Of a DNA stretch of 64,000 nucleotides, positions 11,910 to 22,520 are shown piece by piece. Both the position numbers and the translations under genes were made by a program. The stretch is from positions 68,318,659-68,382,658 of the forward strand of contig CM049313.1 in assembly GCA_026874595.1 (NCBI GenBank), written 5' to 3'. The stretch's first letter is position 1, and every line of letters starts with the position of its first letter. Below the pieces are notes generated by a model. The model worked only from the letters and a program-made list of their open reading frames with translations, did not search any database and was not told the origin of the DNA. The DNA is from Sipunculus nudus (taxonomy: Eukaryota > Annelida > Sipuncula > Golfingiida > Sipunculidae).

Positions 11910-14883
11910 TATATATATATATATATATGTATATACTATTGGGTATACTATTGGCCCTCCAAATGAAAATTTGGCTTCGCCGCCAATGGTAATACATATT
12001 ATAAACATTTATTATGACAAATATTTTACCCGAACTAGCCACCCCCCCCCCCCCCTTTACCCGCTCACACATTCTCTAAACAAACATGGCAAACGAGTGT
12101 AGTACGAGTCCCCGTTGCATCATTTCAGGTCTCAGCATATTAAGCCCGCTCTAAATTCATGCAAATAATTGACCATAGTCTTCATTCAGTGTATAGAAAC
12201 ATGCCTTAAGGATTTAAGATGTAGGTTTTACTGTATTGTCTATCTACATTTATCTCGTTCCCACGCGATAATTATCGCGTGGCCACGAGATACTCACGCG
12301 TGGGAACGAGATAATTATCGCGTGGCCACGAGATACTAACGGGTGGGAACGAGATAATTATCGCGTGGCCACGAGATACTAACGCGTGGGAACGAGATAA
12401 TTATCGCGTGGCCACGAGATACTAACGCGTGGGAACGAGATACTAACTCGTGGGAACGAGATAAAAATAATTTTGTGCATGTCCTATACGAGCCACCGTA
12501 GTTATAAGGTCCCTGTTACCCATATTCTTTGAGCTATGGGGCGCCGTAGTAATAGAAAATTTGATACAAAAGCGCAAGTATCTGAACAACTAATGCATTG
12601 ATCACCATGTTTTTTGCATGGATATTGATCATGGAGTGTTTCATCAGTTTCTGCAGACTGGTGGCACCACCTGTATTTTTTTATTTTTTTACGAATTTTT
12701 CTCTATGTTTGAGACTTTTAAAATGCAGTCATCTGTTAACAAGGCACAAATCGTAAGGACTGGACTTAGAATCTTTTTTCTGTACATGCAGAGAGGCCCA
12801 TGAAAATTCTCCATTGAACACTAAAATTAGGTCTCTCTTACCCAAAACATATCAGAGCTATGGGACTTCGAAGTACCCCCCCCCCCCTCAGAATAATGGA
12901 AAATTTGATACAAAAGCTCAAGTATCTGAACAACTAATGCATTGATCACCATGTTTTTTTTTGCACGGATATGGATCATGGAGTGTTTCATCAGTATCTG
13001 CAGCTTGGTGGTGCCACTTGTATTTTTTTTTCTCGATTTTTTACGAATTTTTTTCTGTATTTATGAGACCCTAAAAGATGTGGTCATCTATTAACAGGGC
13101 ACAAATCTTAACGACTGGACTTAGAATCTTCTCTCTTGACATGCAGGGAGGCCCATGAATAGTTTTTTTAGAAACCTGAAATTAGGTCTCTGTTACCCTT
13201 CACCTCTTGAGCAACGGGGCTCCGAAGTATCCCCCAGATTAATGGAAAATGTGATTCAAATGCGCAAGTGTCTGAACAACATTGCACTGATCACGATGCT
13301 TCTGTACATGAATATTGATCATGGGATGTTTCATCAGTTTCTGCAGTCTGGTGGCGAAACCTGGATTTTTTTTTTTCAAATTTTAATGCATTTTTTTCTC
13401 TATTTTTTTTACCCTTAAAGATGCAGTCATCTGTTAACAGGTAAGAATCGTAACCATTCAACCTGGATTCTTCTAATTTAAAATGCAGAGCCGTCCATTG
13501 AAAATCTCCTTCGAATTTTGAAATTAGGTCTCTGTTATCCATATCCTTTGAGCCACAAGGCTTGTAAGTACCCTTCAGTATATTTAAACATTTTAAATAA
13601 AACCTCCAGTTTCTGAACAACTAATTAATTCTTCACCATTTTTCTTTGCATTCACATTTATCATGGAGTTATTTATCAGGTCTCTGTTACCCATATCCTC
13701 TGAGCTATGCTTAAGTTGAATGGGGATACCACCTACCAAATTTGCATTGATAAAATTCATTTTGAGAATGTTTCCCTAGTCAGCTGAGCGTCATGACCCC
13801 TGGGTAACTTGTTTATCTAAATAGGTAAAAGCAATGCATAACAAAGTACAACTTATCAAAATTTTATTATTAAAAGTTCGTGAAAGAGGAAAATAAAATT
13901 AATATATTTGATGCGGGGGAGGGGGGGGGGGGGGTTGTTGTTAAAATTGACGCGGGCGATGTCTGAAAACCATACAATTTATATATTTGGCCTGCACCAT
14001 GCTTTCTAAATATCAGCTTGCCCCTGGATACTACGGCAGTAACTGGGTTAATCGTTCTCAGCGTTCGATGTTCAACAAAGGCTGATGATGAAAAAAAGAA
14101 TTCGCTCTGCATCTTTCTTTGAAGGTTCTAGACAGCACCAAATTCTGTATGTTGGTAGTAAAGGTCGTTGGTGCTGTTGCTCTGTTGGTACATCTGAATT
14201 CTCGTCCTGTATCCAGTTAGAAGGTTAAGAGCTATGCTTGATCGGTCTATTGGATAGTTTTGCGCTTGGTTTTAGGTGGCTTATACAAAATTACAGCTTT
14301 GGCTATCTCACCTGTATTATCTCATAAAAACAATCAAAATATAACTCAAAAACCTCTTATCTATCCACTTTCACATCGCTTAGGGGACCGTCTGTGTTCG
14401 GTTTCGACCGTGTCAACAGTACAGAAGTGACCCAGTTTCCCATTCCTTCGCTCACTATTCCCACAAGTGTGGTGACACAGAACGCCTCAACAACGCACCT
14501 GAAGTTTAAAAGGAATCAAGCTGGTGCATTGGTGTAACAAATTGGTATAAACAGGACATACGTACTCATACATTGATAATATAATCATTTTTTTAGAATA
14601 TAAGGCCCTGAGCTCGGTTGTCGTTGATGGAGAAGATGTGGAAACACCGGACGAGGAAATCGTGGCCAAGTTCCGGTGTGTGAGAAGGGAATACATAACG
14701 GACGCTGATTACGGACCATCGATTAAGATGGCGGAGGATACGTACGCAACATGTGATATCATCAAGACAGAGTTTCCAGAATACCAAGTCAATTCCAACT
14801 TCCTCCGGCTGCAGGAATACCCAACACGGTCAGATGCTACTGTTTTCTCGAAGAGAAACGTGCAAATTGTCAACCGTAATTGA
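751..14883 (+). CDS. Gene 1: probable secreted protein with three Vps62/DUF946-like repeats (5' partial, 7 exons)
   Basis: The exons 751-777, 1511-1624, 2273-2404, 5106-5402, 6627-6656, 7207-7470 and 14597-14883 join in one frame. They give 382 visible residues and end at TGA 14881-14883. Every intron is GT-AG and phase 1, so all internal exons are symmetric. The first visible residues (LASGILSAS) look like the end of a signal peptide, and no membrane segment follows. Three internal repeats are visible: FYHPICPEG-FKSVGDVAM (about 83-100), IFRPKLRPGEYMIGMVAM (221-238) and SFNPVCTDEYKALSSVVV (280-297). Repeats 1 and 3 are followed by FRC[IV]R, with the same 32-residue spacing from the Pro to the Cys. 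The PICPEG-F-S-GDVA pattern resembles the Vps62 (DUF946) family, whose biochemical role is poorly known. That assignment is from memory; the internal repeats and splice frame are seen directly. The function is unknown. The initiator exon is not found and is probably left of the window. Confidence 0.72.
812..838. repeat. (TA)n microsatellite
   Basis: Short (TA)n tract in the intron after the signal-peptide exon of gene 1. Confidence 0.8.
1350..1470. mobile_element. 121-bp palindromic MITE with TA target duplication
   Basis: The ends are inverted copies starting CAGTGAAACCTG and running through GAACAC (about 25 bp with one gap). They are flanked by TA at 1348-1349 and 1471-1472. The TA duplication and size fit a Tc1/mariner-type MITE. 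It lies in an intron of gene 1. Confidence 0.8.
1511..1624 (+). CDS. Gene 1 exon, 38 codons
   Basis: The acceptor TTTTATCAG precedes 1511 and the donor GTAAGT follows 1624. The exon reads VLRLLPVRHGLEIYKGEF and ends ...LLGMSID plus the first base of a Gly codon. The open frame runs on into the intron to 1752, but the consensus donor and phase mark the true end. Confidence 0.7.
1725..1940. repeat. Dispersed repeat family C, copy 1
   Basis: It shares an ordered series of blocks with 52615-52810: 'tctgacttg', a poly-C stretch, 'caacctgtgtgc', 'gagattat/c', 'ctttagtt' and 'ccctttaa'. The class is unknown, and there are no clear ends. Confidence 0.55.
2273..2404 (+). CDS. Gene 1 exon, 44 codons, carries the first PICPEG motif
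   Basis: The acceptor is AATTTTAG and the donor GTAAGC. It has no ATG-started frame of its own on the + strand. In phase 1 it reads DLFLKTTYIAEEPYTSG and later NVQFYHPICPEG, where the final Gly codon is split by the intron. Joined to 5106 it gives PICPEG-FKSVGDVA, the clearest family-like motif in the gene. The matching start of repeat 3 (SFNPVCTDEYKAL) supports the junction. Confidence 0.72.
3385..3575 (+). mobile_element. tRNA-derived SINE-like fragment
   Basis: A box-B-like sequence GGGTTCGATTCC at 3411-3422 is followed by TTTTCTCCGGGTCCTCCGGT and TTTCCTCCACC. This core type is common in invertebrate SINEs. It ends near 'gttgtacaacccatgtaaaa', and a similar tail occurs alone at 2987-3006. 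Box A is degraded. It is intronic in gene 1. Confidence 0.5.
5106..5402 (+). CDS. Gene 1 exon, 99 codons, repeat 1 body
   Basis: The acceptor is TTTAACAG and the donor GTAGGT. It encodes FKSVGDVAMTDEMEKEG, then HFRCIRHDLVQKC, then a W-rich and Ser-rich stretch (GTLWTIIPSQYS, SGTYFLASSSSARPSDDD) and ALLSLY. Phase is 1-1. The ATG in the upstream intronic TGCATGCA repeat is not the start. Confidence 0.78.
6627..6656 (+). CDS. Gene 1 exon: 30-nt microexon
   Basis: It lies between a TTTTATTTTACAG acceptor and a GTCAGT donor. In phase 1 it reads E-PFDPSAMPN and leaves a G that completes Val in the next exon. Its 10 codons link repeat 1 to repeat 2. It fits the frame exactly, but it is short enough to be skipped in some transcripts. 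Confidence 0.6.
7117..7205. repeat. 45-bp tandem duplication at a splice acceptor
   Basis: The block TGTTGATTAATTCATCATTT...CTCCC/TTTATTGA occurs twice, and the second copy runs directly into the acceptor of the 7207 exon. The first copy ends TATTGATA and so lacks the AG. Confidence 0.7.
7207..7470 (+). CDS. Gene 1 exon, 88 codons, repeat 2
   Basis: The acceptor is CTTTATTGAAG and the donor GTAAGT. It encodes PYLITEASGTTLVYKRSH, the repeat-2 core IFRPKLRPGEYMIGMVAM, EPVWVATEQHL and the start of repeat 3, LTSFNPVCTD. The Glu codon is split by the intron. The open frame continues to 7598 in the intron, but the donor and the continuity of repeat 3 across the junction mark the end at 7470. Confidence 0.78.
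8468..9020 (+). mobile_element. Solo LTR, 553 bp, with 5-bp target duplication
   Basis: It starts TGTTACAGGTG and ends GGTTCCGTAACA. TTTGC flanks it at 8463-8467 and 9021-9025. It shares its body with the copies at 17057, 21716 and 61397. A conserved 'gaaaagttat..aa.gggg' block is TATATAAAGGGG in copy 2, so it is probably the U3 TATA box. No internal retroelement genes are beside it. The termini and 5-bp duplication fit a Ty3/Gypsy-like solo LTR. Confidence 0.82.
9793..9985. repeat. CpG-rich 21-22 bp minisatellite, left arm
   Basis: About nine copies of TCTCGTTCCCACGCGATAAT/GTA units form the inner part of the left arm of the 9757-12500 element. The repeat-peptide frame at 9761-9943 is an artefact of this array. 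Confidence 0.85.
10449..10550. repeat. (TA)n-(GA)n compound microsatellite
   Basis: A long (TA)n run passes directly into (GA)n and abuts the left end of the element at 10548. A C-run (10367-10379) lies upstream. Confidence 0.9.
10548..11395. mobile_element. 848-bp non-autonomous TIR element nested in the 9757 element
   Basis: The right end reads inward as CAGTAAAACGCCTGCTTACG. The left end GAGTAGAACGCCTGTATTAC matches it closely and continues with CGGTCACC versus CGGCCAC. The right flank is TA, fitting a Tc1/mariner-like element. Internal short direct repeats of 'gaccgttat' type are present. No transposase is seen. Confidence 0.65.
11395..11434. repeat. (TA)n microsatellite
   Basis: A (TA)n tract abuts the right end of the nested TIR element. 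Confidence 0.85.
11755..11935. repeat. Interrupted (TA)n tract
   Basis: About 180 bp of TA-dominated sequence with imperfect units. The minus-strand tyrosine/isoleucine-rich frames here are artefacts. Confidence 0.85.
12250..12465. repeat. CpG-rich 21-22 bp minisatellite, right arm
   Basis: About nine units mix ACGAGATAATTATCGCGTGG and its complement, so the units are themselves near-palindromes. The array mirrors 9793-9985. Confidence 0.85.
14597..14883 (+). CDS. Gene 1 terminal exon, repeat 3 and stop
   Basis: The acceptor TTTTTTTAG is followed by E-YKALSSVVVDGEDVETP, AKFRCVRREYITDADYG, a polar C-terminal region and TGA at 14881-14883. The spacing from the Pro of SFNPVC to the Cys of FRCVR is 32 residues, identical to repeat 1. 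The protein therefore ends with a complete third repeat. Confidence 0.78.
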
Positions 14884-15237
14884 GCATAAGTGACTCCACA
14901 CTAGAAGCGTAGTAGCATCTATTGCCTACAGATTAGTAAATGCTAATATACACCTTTGCTTGTTACATAATACAAACATTTCATGGTGGTAGTATTTCAT
15001 GTACCAGAAAGTCTCCTATAGCTGTGTCACATTTAACTCGAAATTCGACTACTGGTATATTGGAAATGAGAACCGATTATTTAAATCGGGAAGCGCTTGC
15101 TTCATTCAAGAGTGACTTTAAAACAGTAATTTAACAATTTTTATCGAAGGTTTATCAAACGTTTAACATATTGTATATTTAAAAATTAAATATGAAATAT
15201 AAATTTCAATGATAAAATATTAAATATTAAAATTAAA

Positions 15238-15292
<55 letters not shown>

Positions 15293-15960
15293 GAGAGAGA
15301 CAGAGAGAGACAGAGAGAGAGAGTACTTCAGTAATCATAATGGTAAAAGAAAATATATAATTCTGCAACTCTGAACTTGAAGAACAAGGTCATCAGTTTT
15401 CAAACTGGTGTATCAAACATAAAGAAAAAATATGAAGTGCTTCAAAAGTTAAAATTTTATAATAATAAAACAAAATCCTCAGATTTGAACTTGAAGGTCA
15501 AAATCAAACTCATCGATGTACACGACAGATACAAATGGTTTGTCAAAAATGATGAAAAACCTTAATTTCTTCATAAGTAATAGAGGTAATAAAAATCTTA
15601 GAATTCCACCGAAGCACATACGCATCAGTTTTCCAGCTCATCCGCAAAATTGTGGAAACAACTTGTGAGTGTAATTTGAAGGGAAATATGCTGTACTTCT
15701 AAATTCTAGTTCACAAGAAATCCGAAACTTGATGAACTATAGTTCGGCTGATTTGACCTTAAATATCCTAGCCTAGCTCATCTGGATATGAGATAAAAAA
15801 TACAACACTACAGAATTTGTGTGTCAATTTATCAACTGTAACCCTTTTTCGACCTCTCCCTAGAACTTGGTTGATACAAACTTTGCATCAAATGTAAAAA
15901 CATGATATCCAGTAATTCTAGGTTACAGGGTTCACAAAAAAAGTTTACATTTCGGCTGAT
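14884..15960. other. Gene 1 downstream region: microsatellite and weak repeats
   Basis: Contains a (TA)n run at 15241-15288 followed by a (GA)n-type run to 15322, then AT-rich sequence with loose direct repeats. The block 'ttcggctgatttgaccttaaatatc' occurs near 15740 and 15952. No gene was recognised. The frame at 15377-15565 is not supported. Confidence 0.5.
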
Positions 15961-18783
15961 TTGACCTTAAATATCAAGGTAAAGGTCACCAGTTTTAAAA
16001 CTCCTCCAAGATTTTTGTTTTTTTGGTGCAAAGAAGTATTTAAAAGTAAAAAAAATATGCAGTGCTTTAAACGTAATTACGTTGAAAAGATATAATATAG
16101 ATGAAGACTGCCGACAACAACGACAGACGTTATGAAAAATAAATATGTCTGCCCCCCGGGGAGGGGGCATAATAATTATACCAGGTTTCAGGACACACAA
16201 TAAAACTCCTTTAATAATAAAAAAAAACAGTGTATGATAAAAGAAAACAATTGAGATAATACGCACCTGTTCTCAGAAGCTCGTCATGGTCAATGAATAT
16301 ATGAGGTTTAAGGACAGTAGGTGAAACCACAGTTGAGACACTGATACGATTTCTATAATGTTCTGGTCTAAAAAAAAACCACCAGAATTCACGCGCTCTA
16401 ACCCAAACTCTGACCCAAATTGAAAAACAGTTAACCAAAACATGTCAAAAAGAAAACAACAAGGAAGAAATGAGCCATAGTTTGTAAAGATTGGACCGTT
16501 ATTGACAAAGTCAAAGTCGATGGAGATAATAATTTGACGTGTTTTCATTACCTTTAGCTTGACCTATTTACAAATACACATACAGCTTCAAGAAATCGTT
16601 CTGCTATATAACAGAGGCAAGAACCAGCAAGAAGGCATCGTTGAGTACAACTGACAAACAGACAGACATATTGAACAGTGACATAAAGCTGAGAGCAGTT
16701 GACTACACTTAGTTTTGCAGAAGATGAAAGTGAAAAAAATGAGCAAAAGTTTGTGAAGATAAAACTATAATATAGAGTTGACAAAGTTATCAGGGAAATA
16801 ACATTTTGAAGTATTTTGAAGAGACCAACATACTGACAAAGTGACACAAAGCTGAGAAAAGGTGACTTGACCAAGTTCTAAAGAAGACCCAGAGGAATAA
16901 AATCAGCTAAAGTTTATGTATTTAAGGTTTATAGTTTCGGAGATATGACCCACAAAGGATATTTTGTATTGTTTCGAGTGCAGCGCCTCCAAGCGGCCAT
17001 ATAACACTTGAAAAATAACCTACGACATATTAGTTAATGACATAAGATGTACCAGTTGTTGCAGATATCCATTTTATTGTGAGCTGTTGACATGTCTGTC
17101 TTATTGTGAGCTATTGATATTCTGATTCATGTTTGACTCAAGCCCTGGGCGTTGCTATGCTACAGCGTTCCTTGTTATAGCTGGCCGGGGTTATAGTTTG
17201 GGGTTTTCCCGCCTGGCCGAACCGGGCCCGCCAACGTGTGAACCCTGATATGTAGAAACACAGCGATGTTGTTCTAGATTTTCCCTGTAATGAATGTGCT
17301 ATTGGGTTCTTTGGATTGTTCGAGGAATGGAAAGTTCTCGGCTTGAAGTGAAAAGTTATATAAAGGGGCTGTTTTTTAGAGCCGAGAGAGAGGAGAGAAT
17401 TATTCCAGCGGACATAGAAACGTGTAAGTCAGTTGTGGACCTTTCACGATAAGTGCGGCAGTTACAGATTTTCTTCTAAATTCGTGACGGATCTTATATA
17501 GCTTCAGTTTGCTTTCGGGATAATATAACAAGAACTTCACTTTGGGATTACACAGATTGATTTTGTGAATGAACTGTACTGTTAGTCTCTGAGAAGAGTT
17601 ATGTGAACTGTTCATCAGGGTTGTGCGTTATAAAGGACTTGTTGTCGCTGTGACAGTGGTGGTATCCAGGTACTGTACACTTTATTTATATACTTGTATT
17701 GATTTGCTGTTGTATTGTTGTTATATTGTGAAATTGTATTGATTTAGTGTATTGTAAGGTTAGGATTGTTTAAAGAATAAGTTATAATTATTTGTTAACA
17801 AATAACCACTGACTTCTTTATTAATTCCCCTAGACATTTCACGCTGCCTAGTGTTGCAGAATCTGATTTTTTTAACTCCATTACAAAATTTATTTTCATC
17901 ACGCAAACGTGATCTGTTGATATTAGGTTCCGTAACACAGTTTCGAAATGGAGAAGACAATGAGGAGTATAAGTATAATAGTTACGGAAATATGGCCAAA
18001 AATGACATGTAGTGTTTCGAGTACAGCATCTCCTAGCGGCCACATCCCGAAAATGAAAAAATACCTTCGCAATATTAGTGTATGACATAAGATGAACCAT
18101 TTTCAAAAGGATTCCTGCAAAACTGTGGCTTTTAAATCATACATGTAGGACGCAAAAACAAGCAAGCAGGTGAAATGGTGAACAACTTACAAACAAACAG
18201 ACATACTGACAAAGTCGCACAAAGGTTGAGACCAAATGATTTGACCAAGTTATGAAGAAATCTCAGAAAAGAAAATAAGCTATGGTTTATGTAATTAAGG
18301 TTCATAGCTCCTGAGAAATGGTTTAAAAAATGTTATGTTGTAGTGTTTCGAGTGCAGCGCCCCCTAGGGATCATATTCCGAGAATAAAAATTACTTTGGA
18401 ATTATAAGTGCAATCATATAAAGTAGCAGTTTCAAAAGGATTCCTGCAAAATTGTGGCCTGTTGATTGCTATATGTAAGACACAAGAACCAGCATGAAGG
18501 CGAAATTGAGGACAGCTGACAGAAAGACAGCCACACGAAGTTGAAACAAGATGACTTAACCATGTTATGGAAAAGACGCAGAAAATGAGACTAAGTTTGT
18601 TAAGATAGGCCCAATATTGACAAAGTTATGAAGAAATAAAATTTAAGACGTTTCTATGACCTTGACTTAGATCTTTGACCTGGAATATCTAGGTCAAGCA
18701 GTTACGAGCCGTGCTAACTGACGGCCAGACGACGGACAAAGGGTGTTCGCTATAGCTTACCATGACTGAAAGTCAGCTGAACT
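15960..18783 (-). mobile_element. Reverse-oriented chimeric element: family B head, family A body
   Basis: On the minus strand the element begins with a B-type hairpin (AGTTCAGCTGACT-ttc-AGTCATGGTAAGCT, 18783-18754), then the B-type TATAGCGAACACCCTTTGTC and GTCCGTCGTC tract. The body matches family A units, with blocks such as 'gccccctaggg', 'ggattcctgcaaaattgtgg', 'gacacaagaaccagcatgaa' and 'gaccaagttatgaagaa'. An LTR at 17057-17937 interrupts it. The 3' end (left side) is not clear. Confidence 0.65.
17057..17937 (+). mobile_element. LTR copy 2 (solo), 881 bp
   Basis: It starts TGTTGCAG and ends GTTCCGTAACA, and CAGT flanks both sides (17053-17056 and 17938-17941). It contains TATATAAAGGGGCTG (probable TATA box) and a 3' part shared with the other copies ('agacatttcacgctgcctagtg'). 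The empty-site sequence survives in the paralogous repeat unit near 18425 ('gtagcagtttcaaaagg'). Confidence 0.8.
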
Positions 18784-18786
18784 AAA

Positions 18787-20603
<1,817 letters not shown>

Positions 20604-20870
20604 GCCAGCCTTATTTATCCGCCGGGGCAAAACAATGTCCAAGAAAACTAAACGCCGGCCTTCAATAGTCTTGTTAAGAGTAGTCTGAGCCTTCTGTCAG
20701 AGAAGTTCACATGTTTAACGAAATGTGTTTTACTGTCATTTTTATTGGTGCATTTAGTGCGTCCCCAATGTTACCAAAACCACGTACGCTTCTAATATAA
20801 TCTTAATCGTTAAAATAGTATTTACTTTTGTCGACAACTATATATTCAGTGGAATATTCTCGGCAGTTAA

Positions 20871-21230
20871 TGTTACATTTCCGGTATATACAAGGTCGGA
20901 ATCGCTTGAATACGCTCTGTCAAGCTGACTCAGCTCATTGAATATCGGAAAGAAAGTGTCATGAAAACAAATGACGCATTGCCGATCTACGTACCAACCC
21001 CTATGTTTCGATGGATCCAATGTTATCATAGTATATTTAATGGAAGAGCCACCACGTGTTTGGTATATAGAAGGTCGTAAACGCTTGAATACGCTGTATC
21101 AAGTGAATCAGTTTTAGACGGGAGGAAAGTGTATGAACATGAATAACAATGTGCCGTTACAAGTAAAAACCCCCATATATCGATGGAACCAATGTTACCA
21201 GGTGTACGTGGTGCACATTTAATGGAAGAG
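20871..21230. repeat. Tandem duplication of about 180 bp
   Basis: Two adjacent copies share blocks 'ggtatata..aaggtcg', 'cgcttgaatacgct', 'gaaagtgt', 'tcgatgga.ccaatgtta' and 'atttaatggaagag'. A second, weaker pair of about 100 bp lies at 21345-21510 ('attatggtgcgtgtttg'). Confidence 0.7.
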
Positions 21231-21715
21231 TCACCTCTTGTTCAGAGGAAAACTGTTACAAACTGCACTTATTGTTAAATAAATGGAATAGCCACATGAA
21301 ACACCTGGGGTACCGAGTTTTGAAAGGCCGGCGCAGACAAATTTTTGATGACATTTGCAATCTCTCGAAGTGATTCACCGTAATTTCTTACTATGGTGCG
21401 TGTTTGTTGAGAATGCGCGTGTCCTATATCACAGAATCTTGTTGACAACTGCAGTATCTCGCCGTGATTCCTCTTAAATTCTTATTATGGTGCGTGTTTG
21501 TAGAGATTGCATATCACTTTGGCATCTATGGAAATTTTATAAACACAATCCTTGTACCGGCGATGTTTTCACTTGGGTCCCTGAGTAGTGACCGACGGGT
21601 TTATTGTTTTGACGTGTTCTTTTATTTTTCTTTTGGTTTAATGTGATATGCCTGATACTGTCTTTTTTAATAAACGCCGGCCTTAAATAGTAGCCGGCCT
21701 TGTTTAGACGCCGGG

Positions 21716-22468
21716 TGTTACAGATGTCTGTCACAAAAGTTGTTGACACTTGACAGTGTGACGCGTGCGTGGCTCGTTGCTGTAGCAACCTCGCCTTGTC
21801 GGATGTTGCTAGACTGGTACCCCGCTCTATAATGACACGGCGGCTCTGGGCCAATCATATGCTATAATAGAGCAAGGTACCAGTCTAGTGTGTATCAGGC
21901 TCGGTGAAATCCGCTTTGGTTGAACTCTGACGTGTAGAAACACAGCGGTCATGCTGATCTCGAACTTTCTGGGCTGGTCGTGCCCTATGAGCGCGTCTTG
22001 TAATGTTCTTTGGGCGTGTGTACTGTGTATTGTTGGTTTCTTTCAATTGTTCTGGAAAAAGAAGTTTCTGGTATTTAAGGATGAAAAGTTATTAATGGGG
22101 GATGTGTTTTAGAGCCAAGTGGAGGAGGAGAGAGAAATATTCCAGCGGACACAGCAAAGGTGTGAGTCAGTTTGTGGACCTTTCCGATAAGTGCGGCAGT
22201 TATAGATTTTCTCCTAAATTTGTGACGGATTTTATATAGTCTATATAGTCGTTATACTGTGTAATTTTATTGATTAAGTGTAATGTAATGTTAGGGTTGT
22301 TTTAAGAATAAATTATAATTATTCGTTAACAAAAAAACACTGACTTCTTAAATTCATTCATCTAGACATATCACACTGCCTAGTGTTGCAGAATCTGATT
22401 TTTTACCTCCATAACAAAATTTATGCTCGTCACGACTACACGATCTGTTGATATTATGTTCCGTAACA
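21716..22468 (+). mobile_element. LTR copy 3 (solo), 753 bp
   Basis: It starts TGTTACAGATG and ends ATGTTCCGTAACA. It shares the conserved 'gacctttccgataagtgcgg' and 'agacatatcac.ctgcctag' blocks with the other copies. The flanks CGGG/TGGG suggest a decayed duplication. It also carries a private palindrome at 21809-21888. Confidence 0.75.
21809..21888. repeat. 80-bp palindrome inside LTR copy 3
   Basis: CTAGACTGGTACC at 21809-21821 is the exact inverted copy of GGTACCAGTCTAG at 21876-21888. The inner flanks GCTCTAT and ATAGAGC also pair. It was not seen in the other LTR copies. Confidence 0.7.
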
Positions 22469-22520
22469 TGGGTAAAAGCAGCGTCTGAAAAAATAAACGC
22501 CAGGGCGTCTATTCAAGGAA

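Larger units (their letters stand above)
9757..12500. mobile_element. 2.7-kb TIR element with minisatellite arms
   Basis: Both ends start TACGGTGGCTCGTATAGGAC and continue as matching inverted repeats for more than 50 bp. They then run into arrays of a 21-22 bp unit (ATCTCGTTCCCACGCGATAA type) in opposite orientations. The flanks GTTAAA and GTTATA are a probable imperfect 6-bp target duplication. Comparison with the family B copies at 25169 and 37912 shows this block is absent there, so it is a real insertion. No transposase is visible inside. Confidence 0.75.
9595..13811 (+). mobile_element. Family B Helitron-like element, copy B1 (invaded by a TIR element)
   Basis: The head hairpin is AGCTCAGCTGACT-gaa-AGTCAACTGAGCT (9595-9623), followed by a GTCCGTCGTCC tract. 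The body has about 3.5 tandem units of 322-354 bp, marked by 'gttacccat..tttgagctatg' at about 12512, 12834, 13188, 13529 and 13681. The 3' end has an inverted head arm AGTCAGCTGAGC (13778-13789), then TGACC-CCTG-GGTAA and CTTG. Positions 9757-12500 are a later insertion, so the element itself is about 1.47 kb. No coding capacity is seen. Confidence 0.75.

Noticed and set aside
9793-12465. CRISPR-like regular repeats
   Set aside because: The units are contiguous with no unique spacers, near-palindromic and in an animal genome.
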